Below, in pieces: positions 16,118-26,327 of a stretch of DNA of 64,000 nucleotides. Both the position numbers and the translations under genes were made by a program. The notes beneath the pieces were generated by a model. That model made no database searches and had not been told where the DNA came from. It saw only the letters and a list, made by a program, of their open reading frames with translations. This DNA comes from Rhodococcus qingshengii (GTDB taxonomy: Bacteria; Actinomycetota; Actinomycetes; Mycobacteriales; Mycobacteriaceae). The first letter of the stretch is position 1; each line of letters opens with the position of its first letter. The DNA is taken from positions 1 through 64,000 of the forward strand of contig NZ_JAJNCL010000010.1 in assembly GCF_021025955.1 (NCBI RefSeq), given 5' to 3'.

Positions 16118-16867
16118 CTACCCGGTAGCTGCGTCGGCAATCGAAGTCGCTTCTCGCGCACCGGCTTCGAGCGCACCGCAGCACAGGATCACCCAACTGC
16201 CGACGCCGGCCGGGTTTCCCGAAGCGAATCCTGCCGCGCCGTCCGTGTACGCCTGCGGCCGCCGAAGCCAACTGACCTCGGGGACCCCGAGATTGTGCGG
16301 ATCCAACCCCGACGAGACCGCAACCAGACGTGAGGCCGCGCGGGCGACGATGCCGTCAGCTGTGCCGAACGGGCTCAGCGCCAAGAGTTCTCCGTGTACG
16401 ACGGCTGCCAGAACCGGCGCCGGTGCACTGGTTCCGCCGGTGACGAGTTGGGCGAGAGCGTCCAAGCGCTCCCCCACGCCGCGGTCCGACCGTGGCCGTC
16501 CCAGTTGATCCGCGTCCTCGACGAGGTCCGCCGCGGCCAACAGGTGCAGCCGGGCCAGAGCCTGCAGTGGGGCGCGCTTCCACGTCGACTCCATGAGCGG
16601 AAGGCTGTCGCCGTCCAGAGCCTGAGCTACCCGCAGAGCACCCGCGAGAATCGGGTCACCGGCCATGCCCTCGGCCGGCAATTCGGTGGTGCCACCGGCC
16701 AATGAAGCGGAGGCTCGCGCAGCGCGAACCGCGGCTTCGGCGGCAGTGGTGGGCCAACCGCGACGGTTGGTCTTGTGCCGATGAACCTCACCCAGAGCGT
16801 CGCGCGCATGATCGGCGGCGGCGCGTACGCCTGGAAGATCGACGAGGGGCTGCAAGGGGTCCGTCAC
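16118..16867 (-). CDS. Degenerate Fic-fold protein (Rv3662c-like)
   Basis: 249 residues from GTG 16867 (a TTG two codons earlier is possible). It is often annotated only as hypothetical or oxidoreductase. I see a Fic-like layout: a helix with ASASLAGGTTEL, where Fic proteins carry an inhibitory SxxIEG-type helix, and later SPFGTADGIVAR (165-176), which aligns with the Fic motif HPFx(D/E)GNGRxxR but lacks the catalytic His, the acidic residue and the first Arg. AMP transfer is therefore unlikely. Its start region overlaps a strong hairpin that follows dppD. Confidence 0.7.
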   Translation of the reverse strand: MTDPLQPLVDLPGVRAAADHARDALGEVHRHKTNRRGWPTTAAEAAVRAARASASLAGGTTELPAEGMAGDPILAGALRVAQALDGDSLPLMESTWKRAPLQALARLHLLAAADLVEDADQLGRPRSDRGVGERLDALAQLVTGGTSAPAPVLAAVVHGELLALSPFGTADGIVARAASRLVAVSSGLDPHNLGVPEVSWLRRPQAYTDGAAGFASGNPAGVGSWVILCCGALEAGAREATSIADAATG

Positions 16868-16896
16868 GATCAACGACGGTACCCTTGCAGCCCCTC
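16844..16896 (-). terminator. Hairpin after dppD that overlaps the Fic-like gene start
   Basis: GAGGGGCTGCAAGGG (16844-16858) pairs perfectly with CCCTTGCAGCCCCTC (16882-16896). On the minus strand it begins 28 bases after the dppD stop, and its 3' arm encodes the first codons of the Fic-like gene, whose start codon sits in the loop. No U-run follows. It may end dpp transcription or control translation of the next gene. Confidence 0.55.
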
Positions 16897-16923
16897 TGCG
16901 GACTTGCCTACCTACCTGTTGCG

Positions 16924-18657
16924 TCAGCTTCCCAGCTTGATGGACCCACCGGGAATCGCGTCGAGCAACTTGCGCGTGTAGTCCTGCTGCGGATTGCCGA
17001 ACACGTCGTCGATCGGCGCCGATTCGACGATCGAGCCACGCGACATCACCAAGACGTTGTCCGCGATCTGACGAACCACGGCCAGGTCGTGCGTGATGAA
17101 GAGGTACGTCAACCCGAACTCTGCCTGCAGGTCGTTGAGCAGGGTCAAGATCTGATCCTGAACGAGCACGTCGAGAGCGGAGACCGCCTCGTCGCAGATC
17201 ACGACCTCCGGCTGCAAAGCCAGCGCGCGCGCAATTGCGACGCGCTGACGCTGTCCACCGGAGAGCTCGTTCGGGAAGCGTCGCATGACCGACTGGGGCA
17301 GACCGACCTTGTCGAGAAGTTCGCGGACGCGAGCCTCACGCTCGGCCTTGGTCCCGACCTTGTGGGTACGCAGCGGCTCCTCGATCGTGCGGTAGATCGA
17401 GTACATCGGGTCGAGCGTGCCGTAGGGGTTCTGGAAGATCGGCTGCACTCGGCGGCGGAACGCAAAGGTTTCCTTCGCGCCGAGTTTCGCCACGTCCTGA
17501 CCGTCGAAAACCACGTTGCCCGCCGTGGGCTCGAGCAAGCCGAGGACCATCTGCGCGACCGTCGACTTACCGGAACCCGATTCACCGACGATCGCCGTTG
17601 TGGTTCCGCGGCGGACCTTGAAGGACACGTCGTTCACTGCGGTGAAGTCAGTGGTCTTGCGGAAACCCTTGCGCAGCTTGAACACCTTGGTCAGATGATC
17701 GACGACAAGAACGTCGTCGGTCGCCTTGCCGAAGGACTCTGCCGTACTTTCCTCGGCTTTGACCGCTTCGGCGACCCCTTCCGCCTGTTCCCGAATCTCG
17801 GCGCGCGCTACCGAAGAACTGAGTCGCTTCGACGCCAACGACGGCGCAGCAGCGACCAGCTTCTGTGTGTACGGATGCTGTGGACGCTTCAGAATCTCCA
17901 GTGCCGGACCGGATTCGACGATGCGCCCCTTGCTCATCACGATCAAGTGCTCGGCGCGCTCGGCGGCCAGGCCCAGATCGTGAGTGATGAGCAGAACGGC
18001 GGTGCCGAGTTCCGTAGTCAGACCGTCGAGGTGATCGAGGATCTGACGCTGGACGGTGACGTCGAGCGCCGACGTCGGCTCGTCCGCGATCAGGAGCTTC
18101 GGACGGGCAGACAACCCGATCGCGATGAGTGCGCGCTGACGCATACCGCCCGAGAACTCGTGCGGGTACTGCCCCAACCGGCTCTCGGCTTCGGAGAGGC
18201 CGGCCTCCTCGAGCAATTCGGCGGCGCGAACCTTGGCAGCTTTACCCTTGGCGATCCCGTTGGCAGCCAGTGCTTCCTCGATCTGGAAGCCCACTTTCCA
18301 CACGGGATTCAGATTCGACATCGGGTCCTGCGGAACCAAACCGATCTGGCTGCCCCGGATGTGGACGAAGTCCTTCTCCGAAAGCTTCGAGATGTCCTTG
18401 CCGTCGAAGATGATCTCGCCTGCCGTCACCTTGCCGGTGCCGGGAAGCAGATTGATGATCGAGTGGGCGGTGGTGGACTTACCCGAGCCCGATTCGCCGA
18501 CGATGGCGACCGTCTGACCCGGGTACACCGTCAGGCTGACGCCTCGAACTGCCGGAACCGGACCGGAATTGGACTGGAACGACACCTCGAGATCGCGAAT
18601 CTCGAGCAACGGAGTTTCCTCCGAGGTGAGAGTTTCCTTGGTGGTCATCGTGCTCAC
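16924..18657 (-). CDS. dppD: Peptide ABC transporter, fused double ATPase DppD
   Basis: 577 residues with two complete ABC ATPase domains in one chain (DppD plus DppF type). Walker A GESGSGKST occurs twice (near residues 54 and 346), the signature LSGGQRQR and its variant FSGGMRQR occur once each, and Walker B is LLIADEPT and VVICDEAV. It energises uptake of di/oligopeptides; in M. tuberculosis the same operon (Rv3663c-Rv3666c) imports peptides and supports haem use. It overlaps dppC by four bases (ATGA). Confidence 0.93.
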   Translation of the reverse strand: MSTMTTKETLTSEETPLLEIRDLEVSFQSNSGPVPAVRGVSLTVYPGQTVAIVGESGSGKSTTAHSIINLLPGTGKVTAGEIIFDGKDISKLSEKDFVHIRGSQIGLVPQDPMSNLNPVWKVGFQIEEALAANGIAKGKAAKVRAAELLEEAGLSEAESRLGQYPHEFSGGMRQRALIAIGLSARPKLLIADEPTSALDVTVQRQILDHLDGLTTELGTAVLLITHDLGLAAERAEHLIVMSKGRIVESGPALEILKRPQHPYTQKLVAAAPSLASKRLSSSVARAEIREQAEGVAEAVKAEESTAESFGKATDDVLVVDHLTKVFKLRKGFRKTTDFTAVNDVSFKVRRGTTTAIVGESGSGKSTVAQMVLGLLEPTAGNVVFDGQDVAKLGAKETFAFRRRVQPIFQNPYGTLDPMYSIYRTIEEPLRTHKVGTKAEREARVRELLDKVGLPQSVMRRFPNELSGGQRQRVAIARALALQPEVVICDEAVSALDVLVQDQILTLLNDLQAEFGLTYLFITHDLAVVRQIADNVLVMSRGSIVESAPIDDVFGNPQQDYTRKLLDAIPGGSIKLGS

Positions 18658-19610
18658 CGCTTCCGAGACTTGGGATCGAGGGCGTCGCGCAGTGCGTCAC
18701 CCATCATGATGAATCCGAGGACGGTGATCGCCAAAGCCGTTGCCGGGTAGAACAAAATCGTTGATCCTTGACGCAGCGTCACCTGAGCGTTGCTGATGTC
18801 GCCGCCCCACGAAACCTCGGTGGACGGAAGCCCGATACCGAGGAAGGACAGCGTCGCCTCGGCAACGATGTACGTGCCGAGCGAGATGGTGGCCACCACG
18901 ATGATGGGCGCCAACGAGTTCGGGATGACGTGGCGGATCAGAGTCTTGAGCTTCGAAACACCCAATGCTTCCGAAGCCATGACGTAATCGTTGTTCTTCG
19001 CCGAGATCACCGCGCCTCGAGCAATTCTTGCCATCTGCGGCCAACCGAAGAGTGCCAGGACGCCGACGACGGTCCAGATGGTGCGATCGGTGAACAGCTG
19101 CATCAGAACGATGGCAGCGAGGATCAGCGGGATACCGAAGAAGATGTCGGCCACGCGGGAAAGAATCGAATCGGTCCAGCCGCCGTAGAAGCCGGACAGC
19201 GCGCCGAAGATCACTCCGATCACCAGCACCGACGCAGTGACGCCGACGCCCACGAGTACGGACGCGCGAGCACCGTAGATGGTGCGCGAGTATACGTCAC
19301 AACCCTGGCGGTCGAATCCGAACCAGTGGCCGGAAGTCGGTCCCTGCATGCTGTAGGTCAGGTCGCAGAACCGCGGATCGGTACTCGTGAACAAGCCCGG
19401 AAACGCTGCGATGACGATGACCGCGAGGATGATGATCGTCGAGATGATGAACAGGGGACGCTTGCGCAGATCGCGCCACGCGTCGGTCCACATGCTCGTC
19501 GGCGCCTGATCGAGTTTGACGGCGTCCGTCTCCCCCGGTGCCGCAACTTCGGGCGGTGCCACGAAATGACTTTGCCGGACTGCACGTCCGGTCTTCACGG
19601 TCTCAGACAT
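18654..19610 (-). CDS. dppC: Peptide ABC transporter permease DppC
   Basis: 318 residues. A cytoplasmic head of about 45 residues, one membrane helix, an OppC N-terminal loop (DPRFCDL..HWFGFDRQGCDVYSR), then the BPD_transp_1 domain with five helices and the EAA-type loop EALGVSKLKTLIRHVIPNSL, which contacts the ATPase. It overlaps dppB by eight bases and dppD by four. Confidence 0.93.
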   Translation of the reverse strand: MSETVKTGRAVRQSHFVAPPEVAAPGETDAVKLDQAPTSMWTDAWRDLRKRPLFIISTIIILAVIVIAAFPGLFTSTDPRFCDLTYSMQGPTSGHWFGFDRQGCDVYSRTIYGARASVLVGVGVTASVLVIGVIFGALSGFYGGWTDSILSRVADIFFGIPLILAAIVLMQLFTDRTIWTVVGVLALFGWPQMARIARGAVISAKNNDYVMASEALGVSKLKTLIRHVIPNSLAPIIVVATISLGTYIVAEATLSFLGIGLPSTEVSWGGDISNAQVTLRQGSTILFYPATALAITVLGFIMMGDALRDALDPKSRKR

Positions 19611-20529
19611 AGCGGATCCTCGGATCGAGCGCGGCGTACAAGAGGTCGACGAGCAGATTCGCGATCAGGTAGATCACGATCAGGATAGTGACGAACGAAA
19701 CCACCGTCGGCGCTTCACCTCTGGTCACGGCCTGGTAGATCGTGCCGCCGACGCCGTTGATGTTGAAGATGCCCTCGGTGACGATGGCGCCGCCCATCAA
19801 CGTTGCGAGATCGGCGCCCAGGAACGTGACCACGGGGATCAGCGAGTTGCGCAACACGTGTACGCGAACCACTCGTCCACGGGAAAGTCCCTTGGCGGTG
19901 GCGGTGCGCACGTAGTCGGCACTCAGGTTCTCCGCCACGGACGTTCGGGTCAGTCGCAGTACGTAGGCGAACGAGACCGAACCCAGAACCAGGGCGGGGA
20001 GTAGGAGATTGGTAAAGCTGGTGTTGCCACCGACCGTCGGCGGGACGATGCCCCATTTGACGCCGATGAAGAACTGAGCCAGGAAGCCGATCACGAAGAT
20101 CGGGATGGCGATGAGAACGAGGCTGAACAGCAGGACGGTGCTGTCGAAGAATCCGCCCTTACGCAGGCCGGCGATGAGGCCGAAGCCGACACCGAAGACC
20201 GTCTCGACGATCAGTGCCATGAAGGCAAGTTTCATCGTGATCGGAAATGCCTGTGCCAGAACTTCACTGACAGGTCGTCCGGAGAACGACGTGCCGAAGT
20301 CCAGCGTGAAGATGCCCTTCAGGTACAGCAGGTACTGCTGATAGAAGGGGAGGTCGAGGTGGTAGCGCTCCCGAAGCTGCTGTGCAACAGCCGGACTGAG
20401 CGCTTTGTCGCCCGCCAACGCGGCAATCGGATCACCGGGAAGCAGGAAGACCATGGCGTAGATCAGAAGAGTGGCCCCGAGAAAAACCGGGATCATTTGA
20501 AGCACTCGGCGACCGATGTACCAGAGCAT
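19603..20529 (-). CDS. dppB: Peptide ABC transporter permease DppB
   Basis: 308 residues. The ATG at 20529 (MLWYIGRRV) is chosen because GGAGGTGATCCG lies directly upstream; a longer frame to 20628 has no such site. Six predicted helices and the EAA loop ATAKGLSRGRVVRVHVLRNS. It pairs with DppC to form the membrane channel. A 125-base gap with a strong hairpin separates it from dppA. Confidence 0.93.
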   Translation of the reverse strand: MLWYIGRRVLQMIPVFLGATLLIYAMVFLLPGDPIAALAGDKALSPAVAQQLRERYHLDLPFYQQYLLYLKGIFTLDFGTSFSGRPVSEVLAQAFPITMKLAFMALIVETVFGVGFGLIAGLRKGGFFDSTVLLFSLVLIAIPIFVIGFLAQFFIGVKWGIVPPTVGGNTSFTNLLLPALVLGSVSFAYVLRLTRTSVAENLSADYVRTATAKGLSRGRVVRVHVLRNSLIPVVTFLGADLATLMGGAIVTEGIFNINGVGGTIYQAVTRGEAPTVVSFVTILIVIYLIANLLVDLLYAALDPRIRYV

Positions 20530-20585
20530 CGGATCACCTCCTTGTCGATGATCGTGTACGTCAGCGGACAGTCCGGTGTGAACAC

Positions 20586-20626
20586 GAGTTCGGGACGGCA
20601 GGCAGGGCGCCTGCCGTCCCGAACTC
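20586..20626 (-). terminator. Intercistronic hairpin between dppA and dppB
   Basis: GAGTTCGGGACGGCAG (20586-20601) pairs perfectly with CTGCCGTCCCGAACTC (20611-20626), loop of nine. On the minus strand it follows the dppA stop by 28 bases. Such structures commonly reduce read-through or protect the upstream message, giving an excess of binding protein over permease. Confidence 0.7.
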
Positions 20627-20654
20627 ACGTTTCAGATGCGGATCGTTCTACGCG

Positions 20655-22271
20655 TCAGTTCTTTTCGATGTCTTCGTAGACCGGAACACCGTTCCAGCTG
20701 ATGGTCACGTTGGAGACGTTCTCCGACCATCCACTGGCAGCGTTGCGGTACCACGTCGGAACTGCGGGCAGGTCCTTGAGCAGGACTTCCTGAGCCTGAT
20801 CGAGCAGTTCCTGAGCCTTGGCCTGATCGGTCTGGCCGGCCGATTCGCGCAGGAGGCGGTCGAACTCGGGGTTGGAGTACTCACCGTCGTTGGAGCTGCC
20901 GCCGGTCTGGTAGTTCTGCGCCAGGAAGCCGTACTGCTGCGGGTAGTCACCCTGCCAACCGGAGCGGAAGGAGCTCTGGATGGTGCGGTTGGTGGCTTCG
21001 GTGCGGATCTGAGCGAAGGTGGCGTACTGCTTGCCCTTTGCGTCGATGCCGAGGGTGTTGCGGATGCTGTTCGCCGTGGCGTCGACCCATTCCTGGTGTC
21101 CGCCGTCCGAGTTGTAAGCGATCTCGAAGCTGCCGGTCCACGGAGCGATCGCGTCGGCCTTCGCCCAAGCGGCCTTGGCTGCCTCGGGATCGAACTTCAG
21201 GTTGCTGTTGCCGGTCAGCGAGTCGTTCCAGCCCTTGATTGCGGGGCTGGTGAAGTCGAGTGCAGGCGTCCTGGTCTTGTTGAAGATCTGCTGGGTGATC
21301 TGATCGCGGTTGATCGCCATCGAGATCGCCTGACGGCGGAGCATGCCCTCTTCGCCGCTGAAGTGCGGCAGGCGACCCGGGATCGTGAACGTCTCGATGG
21401 TTGCCGACGGCTGGTTGACGGTGCGTCCGGGCAGGTCCGACTCGAAGGTCGTGACGGCGCTCGGCGGAACCTGGTCGAGAACGTCGACGTTGTTGGCCAG
21501 GAGATCGGTGTAGGCCGTGTCGAGGCTGTTGTACATGATGAAATCGACGCCGGCGTTCTTCGGCTTGCGGTTGCCGTTGTAGTCCGGGTTCACGACGGTG
21601 TCGATGCGGACGTTGTGCTGCCACGCGCCGGTTCCGTCGAGCTTGTACGGGCCGTTGCCGATCGGGTTCTCACCGAATGCGGCCATGTCCTTGAACGCGA
21701 CCTCCGGCAGCGGGTAGTACGCCGTGAAGCCGAGGCGATCGGGGAACGCCGACTCGGGCTGCTTGAGTTCGATGGTGAAGGTGGAGTCGTCCACGACCTT
21801 CAGACCCGACATGGTCTGTGCCGTCGGTACCTCGGCGGCAACTTCGTCGTAGCCCTTGATCGGGTCGAAGAACGAAGCCTGAAGCTGAGCGTTGGTGGAG
21901 AGGGCGCCGTAGTTCCAGGCGTCGACGAAGGACTTCGCGGTGACGGGGGTACCGTCCGTGAAGGTCCAGCCGTCCTTGAGCTTGACGGTGAAGTTCTGAC
22001 CGTCGGTGCTCTCGATGGACTCGGCAACCTCGTTCTCCGTACCGCCGTCGGCGGTGTACGAAACGAGACCGGAGAACAGCGAGTCGAGGACGCGGCCGCC
22101 CATGTTCTCGCTCGTGTTCGTGGGGATCAACGGGTTCTGAGGCTCGCCCGCCCAGGCGTTGACGACGCCACTGGACGATCCGCCCGACGAATCGCCGGAC
22201 GAACATGCCGTGATCAGCACTGCCGTCATTCCGAGCGCGACCGCGCCGGTCGCTATGCGTGAGATACGCAA
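20655..22271 (-). CDS. dppA: Peptide ABC transporter substrate-binding lipoprotein DppA
   Basis: 538 residues from the TTG at 22271, chosen because AGGA lies six bases upstream; GTG 22286 would add five residues. A lipoprotein signal peptide ends in LITAC (Cys23), so the mature protein is lipid-anchored outside the membrane. The SBP_bac_5 fold spans the rest. It is the first gene of dppABCD and reads away from acs. Confidence 0.92.
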   Translation of the reverse strand: MRISRIATGAVALGMTAVLITACSSGDSSGGSSSGVVNAWAGEPQNPLIPTNTSENMGGRVLDSLFSGLVSYTADGGTENEVAESIESTDGQNFTVKLKDGWTFTDGTPVTAKSFVDAWNYGALSTNAQLQASFFDPIKGYDEVAAEVPTAQTMSGLKVVDDSTFTIELKQPESAFPDRLGFTAYYPLPEVAFKDMAAFGENPIGNGPYKLDGTGAWQHNVRIDTVVNPDYNGNRKPKNAGVDFIMYNSLDTAYTDLLANNVDVLDQVPPSAVTTFESDLPGRTVNQPSATIETFTIPGRLPHFSGEEGMLRRQAISMAINRDQITQQIFNKTRTPALDFTSPAIKGWNDSLTGNSNLKFDPEAAKAAWAKADAIAPWTGSFEIAYNSDGGHQEWVDATANSIRNTLGIDAKGKQYATFAQIRTEATNRTIQSSFRSGWQGDYPQQYGFLAQNYQTGGSSNDGEYSNPEFDRLLRESAGQTDQAKAQELLDQAQEVLLKDLPAVPTWYRNAASGWSENVSNVTISWNGVPVYEDIEKN

Positions 22272-22635
22272 AGGAATTCCTTCCACATCTAAGTGACCCC
22301 GAGCATGCTCGCGGCCTGCCGACAGCCGTAACTGCCGGCGTCGTGTCGCCTACAACTGAAAGTGAACATGACTTCGAGTTGCGGTCGAATAATGGTTTGA
22401 CAATAGACACATCGAGCTCGAAGCGCGCACCGCACCCATTGTTGGAAAATTGGGGGTAATTGAATTCGCACACATTCATTCGTCGGCGGAAGCGACCACC
22501 CGTCGCATCAATTCGACCGATCGTCGCAGGACAACGGGTTGCAACGTGATGCAACGGTGCGTTTGCGCGAGCTTGTGACTACCCTCACACGGAGTCAGAA
22601 AAGTGTCGATCAAAGTGGAAAGAAGGCCGTCAGCC
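22272..22635. other. Divergent intergenic region dppA/acs (364 bases)
   Basis: It must contain the promoters of dppA (minus) and acs (plus). A perfect CRP site lies at 22574-22589. GTTGCA..TGCAAC around 22538-22555 is an additional short inverted repeat. A TTGACA hexamer at about 22396 (plus) has no matching -10. No extra gene was seen. Confidence 0.5.
22574..22589 (+). promoter_or_regulatory. CRP/GlxR binding site upstream of acs
   Basis: TGTGA-CTACCC-TCACA matches the TGTGA-N6-TCACA consensus at every defined position. It lies 47 bases before the acs ATG. crp of this organism is in the same window (39289). CRP-type control of acetate activation is known in several actinobacteria and in enteric bacteria. 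Confidence 0.75.
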
Positions 22636-24567
<1,932 letters not shown>

Positions 24568-24581
24568 GGCCTTCGGCCCCC

Positions 24582-24621
24582 GTGCGCCTTTTTGGTAGTC
24601 CCCACTACCAAAAAGGCGCAC
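24582..24621. terminator. Bidirectional terminator with GTGCGCCTTTTT/AAAAAGGCGCAC arms
   Basis: An 18-base perfect inverted repeat (24582-24599 and 24604-24621) around a CCCC loop, lying between the convergent acs and MarR genes. T-runs occur in both orientations. The last codons of the MarR gene lie inside the 3' arm. A related palindrome occurs at 30904-30953. Confidence 0.85.
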
Positions 24622-25030
24622 AGGGGCGGAGCCCCTCTCGCAGCTTCACTTCCTCTTTCGACGTCAGCCAGGACTCCTCGGCCACGCGAATATCTGCTGC
24701 AACCCGCTTGTGCAAGGACTTTCCGCGCGAGGAGAGAAACACGCGCACCTTCCGGCGGTCGTCCTCACCGACTTCGCGATAGATGAGCGCAAGCGAGACC
24801 AGCTTGTCCGCGACTCGCGTCAGCGTCGGAGACGGTGTTCCCGTTCGATCGCGCAGCTCAGCCATAGTCAAGCCCTCGGTCGACGCCAAGGCTTCGAGCG
24901 TCATCCAGTGATCGAGAGTGAGATTCTCTGCCGCCAGCGTCTTCTCCGCCGCTGCTGCGGCAATTCGTGCTGCTCGGACCAGCGCGGTCGTCAGCGACGC
25001 ATCGAGAATTCCGGAGTCACTTTTTCCCAC
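24605..25030 (-). CDS. MarR family regulator, probable amidase repressor AmiA
   Basis: 141 residues from GTG 25030 (GGGGAG six bases upstream; a GTG ten codons earlier is possible). A winged-helix MarR domain with the recognition region MAELRDRTGTPSPTLTRVADKL and the wing EVGEDDRRKVRVFL. It is divergent from amiC. In M. smegmatis the acetamidase locus is repressed by AmiA, also a MarR protein, so the same role is inferred. The likely operators are at 25075-25092 and 26268-26296. Confidence 0.82.
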   Translation of the reverse strand: MGKSDSGILDASLTTALVRAARIAAAAAEKTLAAENLTLDHWMTLEALASTEGLTMAELRDRTGTPSPTLTRVADKLVSLALIYREVGEDDRRKVRVFLSSRGKSLHKRVAADIRVAEESWLTSKEEVKLREGLRPCAPFW

Positions 25031-25074
25031 TGATCGCTCCCCCGCTGTTGCGTAGTTCACACTTCTCGGGCAAT

Positions 25075-25092
25075 ACTTTCAAATGAAATGAT
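25075..25092 (-). promoter_or_regulatory. Candidate amide-locus operator (amiA/amiC region)
   Basis: ACTTTCAAATGAAATGAT is the exact reverse complement of 26279-26296 before amiS. Its core TTTCAAATGAAA is palindromic, as expected for a MarR dimer. It sits between the MarR gene and amiC, 45 bases before amiC. Confidence 0.7.
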
Positions 25093-25137
25093 AGTAACCC
25101 AGGCCAGGCCGCTGACTCCCGATTCCGGCGGCGACGC

Positions 25138-26217
25138 ATGAACGCTACCGGCGCGCTCGAACGCGCGCGCAGCGCGGTGTGGCGCCTGGGCATGGTGGTT
25201 CCCCTCCAGGGACCGGCCGGACTGTTCGGTCCGTCGTGCGAAGCAATCAGCGAATTGGCCGCCCGCGACCTCAACAACTCCGGTGGCGTGCTGGGACGCG
25301 AAGTCCAGATCGAAGTGATCGACGGCGGCGCGACGCCGAGCGCCGTCGCCGCCCGCGTGCAACAACTACTCGACGCCGGCGACATCGACGCCGTCAGCGG
25401 CTGGCACATCTCCTCGGTCCGACACGCGCTTGCACCAGTGGTCGCCGACCGCATCCCGTATTCGTACACCTCGCTCTACGAAGGTGGCGAGGTCAGACCA
25501 GGTATCTACTGCTCGGGCGAGACACCACGGCAGCAGATCGCGCCGGCTCTGAAGTGGCTGCGTGACAACGTCGGAGCGCGTAAGTGGTTTGTCGTGGGCG
25601 ACGACTACATCTGGCCGCACAGCTCACTCGGGGCCGTCCGACAGTTCGCGGCCGAACTCGATCTCACCCTGGTCGGTGGTTCGTTTGTCGACCTGGGGCG
25701 CGGCAACATGAAACAGTTGGTCGAGACCGTCTCGAACTCCGGGTGCGACGGCGTGATCATGCTCCTCGTCGGGCAGGACGCCGTCGACTTCAACCGTGCC
25801 TTCGCCCGCCGCGGGCTCGACGAATCGATGATCCGGTTCAGCCCGTTGATGGAAGAGAACATGCTGCTCGCGAGCGGGCCTAGGGCAACCCGAAACCTGT
25901 TTGCCTCCGCCGCATACTTCCGTTCGATGGTCGACGGCAACTCCATGGACCTGCTGGGACGCTACGTTGCACTGCATGGCGCGCACGCCCCAGCACTGAA
26001 CAATGCTGCCGAGTCGTGTTACGAAGGGATACATACCCTTTCAGCCCTGGTTCGACGCGCCGACAGCACACAACCGCACGACCTGGACGCCGTCGTCGAA
26101 GGCGCCGCGTACGACGGACCTCGCGGAACCGTCGAGTTTCGCAATCGTGTTGCACGGCAGAAGATTCAGCTTGCCGTCGCCGACGGACTCGACTTCTCGA
26201 TCATCGCCACCCTCTGA
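25138..26217 (+). CDS. amiC: AmiC-like amide sensor (periplasmic-binding fold, cytoplasmic)
   Basis: 359 residues with a type I periplasmic-binding-protein fold (WRLGMVVPLQGPAGLFG near the start, ARDLNNSGGVLG after). There is no signal peptide or lipobox, so it should stay in the cytoplasm, like Pseudomonas AmiC, which binds short amides and controls the amidase operon. M. smegmatis AmiC also regulates its acetamidase. The partner antiterminator AmiR is absent here. The start ATG lacks a strong ribosome site. Confidence 0.8.
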   Translation: MNATGALERARSAVWRLGMVVPLQGPAGLFGPSCEAISELAARDLNNSGGVLGREVQIEVIDGGATPSAVAARVQQLLDAGDIDAVSGWHISSVRHALAPVVADRIPYSYTSLYEGGEVRPGIYCSGETPRQQIAPALKWLRDNVGARKWFVVGDDYIWPHSSLGAVRQFAAELDLTLVGGSFVDLGRGNMKQLVETVSNSGCDGVIMLLVGQDAVDFNRAFARRGLDESMIRFSPLMEENMLLASGPRATRNLFASAAYFRSMVDGNSMDLLGRYVALHGAHAPALNNAAESCYEGIHTLSALVRRADSTQPHDLDAVVEGAAYDGPRGTVEFRNRVARQKIQLAVADGLDFSIIATL

Positions 26218-26240
26218 AATCTTTCCCTGAGATTCACCTC

Positions 26241-26270
26241 TTGACTTCTGTGGCGCACATCACTTAGTTT
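26241..26270 (+). promoter_or_regulatory. Promoter of amiSEB
   Basis: TTGACT (26241-26246) and TAGTTT (26265-26270) are spaced by 18 bases. The predicted start near 26277 lies inside the tandem operator at 26268-26296, so repressor binding would block initiation. Confidence 0.55.
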
Positions 26271-26296
26271 CATTTGGAATCATTTCATTTGAAAGT
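26268..26296 (+). promoter_or_regulatory. Tandem amide-locus operator before amiS
   Basis: Two related palindromes, TTTCATTTGGAA (26268-26279) and TTTCATTTGAAA (26283-26294), are offset by 15 bases. The second, with its flanks (26279-26296), is the exact reverse complement of 25075-25092. The location over the predicted transcription start fits a repressor site. Confidence 0.7.
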
Positions 26297-26327
26297 AACC
26301 CGTCCCGAAAGTAACCGGAGGTGCCCG

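Noticed and set aside
19603-20628. Extended N-terminus of dppB up to 20628
   Set aside because: The extra 33 residues span the intercistronic hairpin; GGAGGTGATCCG directly before ATG 20529 fixes the start.
25138-26217. Substrate-binding protein of an ABC transporter
   Set aside because: There is no signal peptide or lipobox and no permease or ATPase nearby; the amidase context points to a cytoplasmic AmiC sensor.
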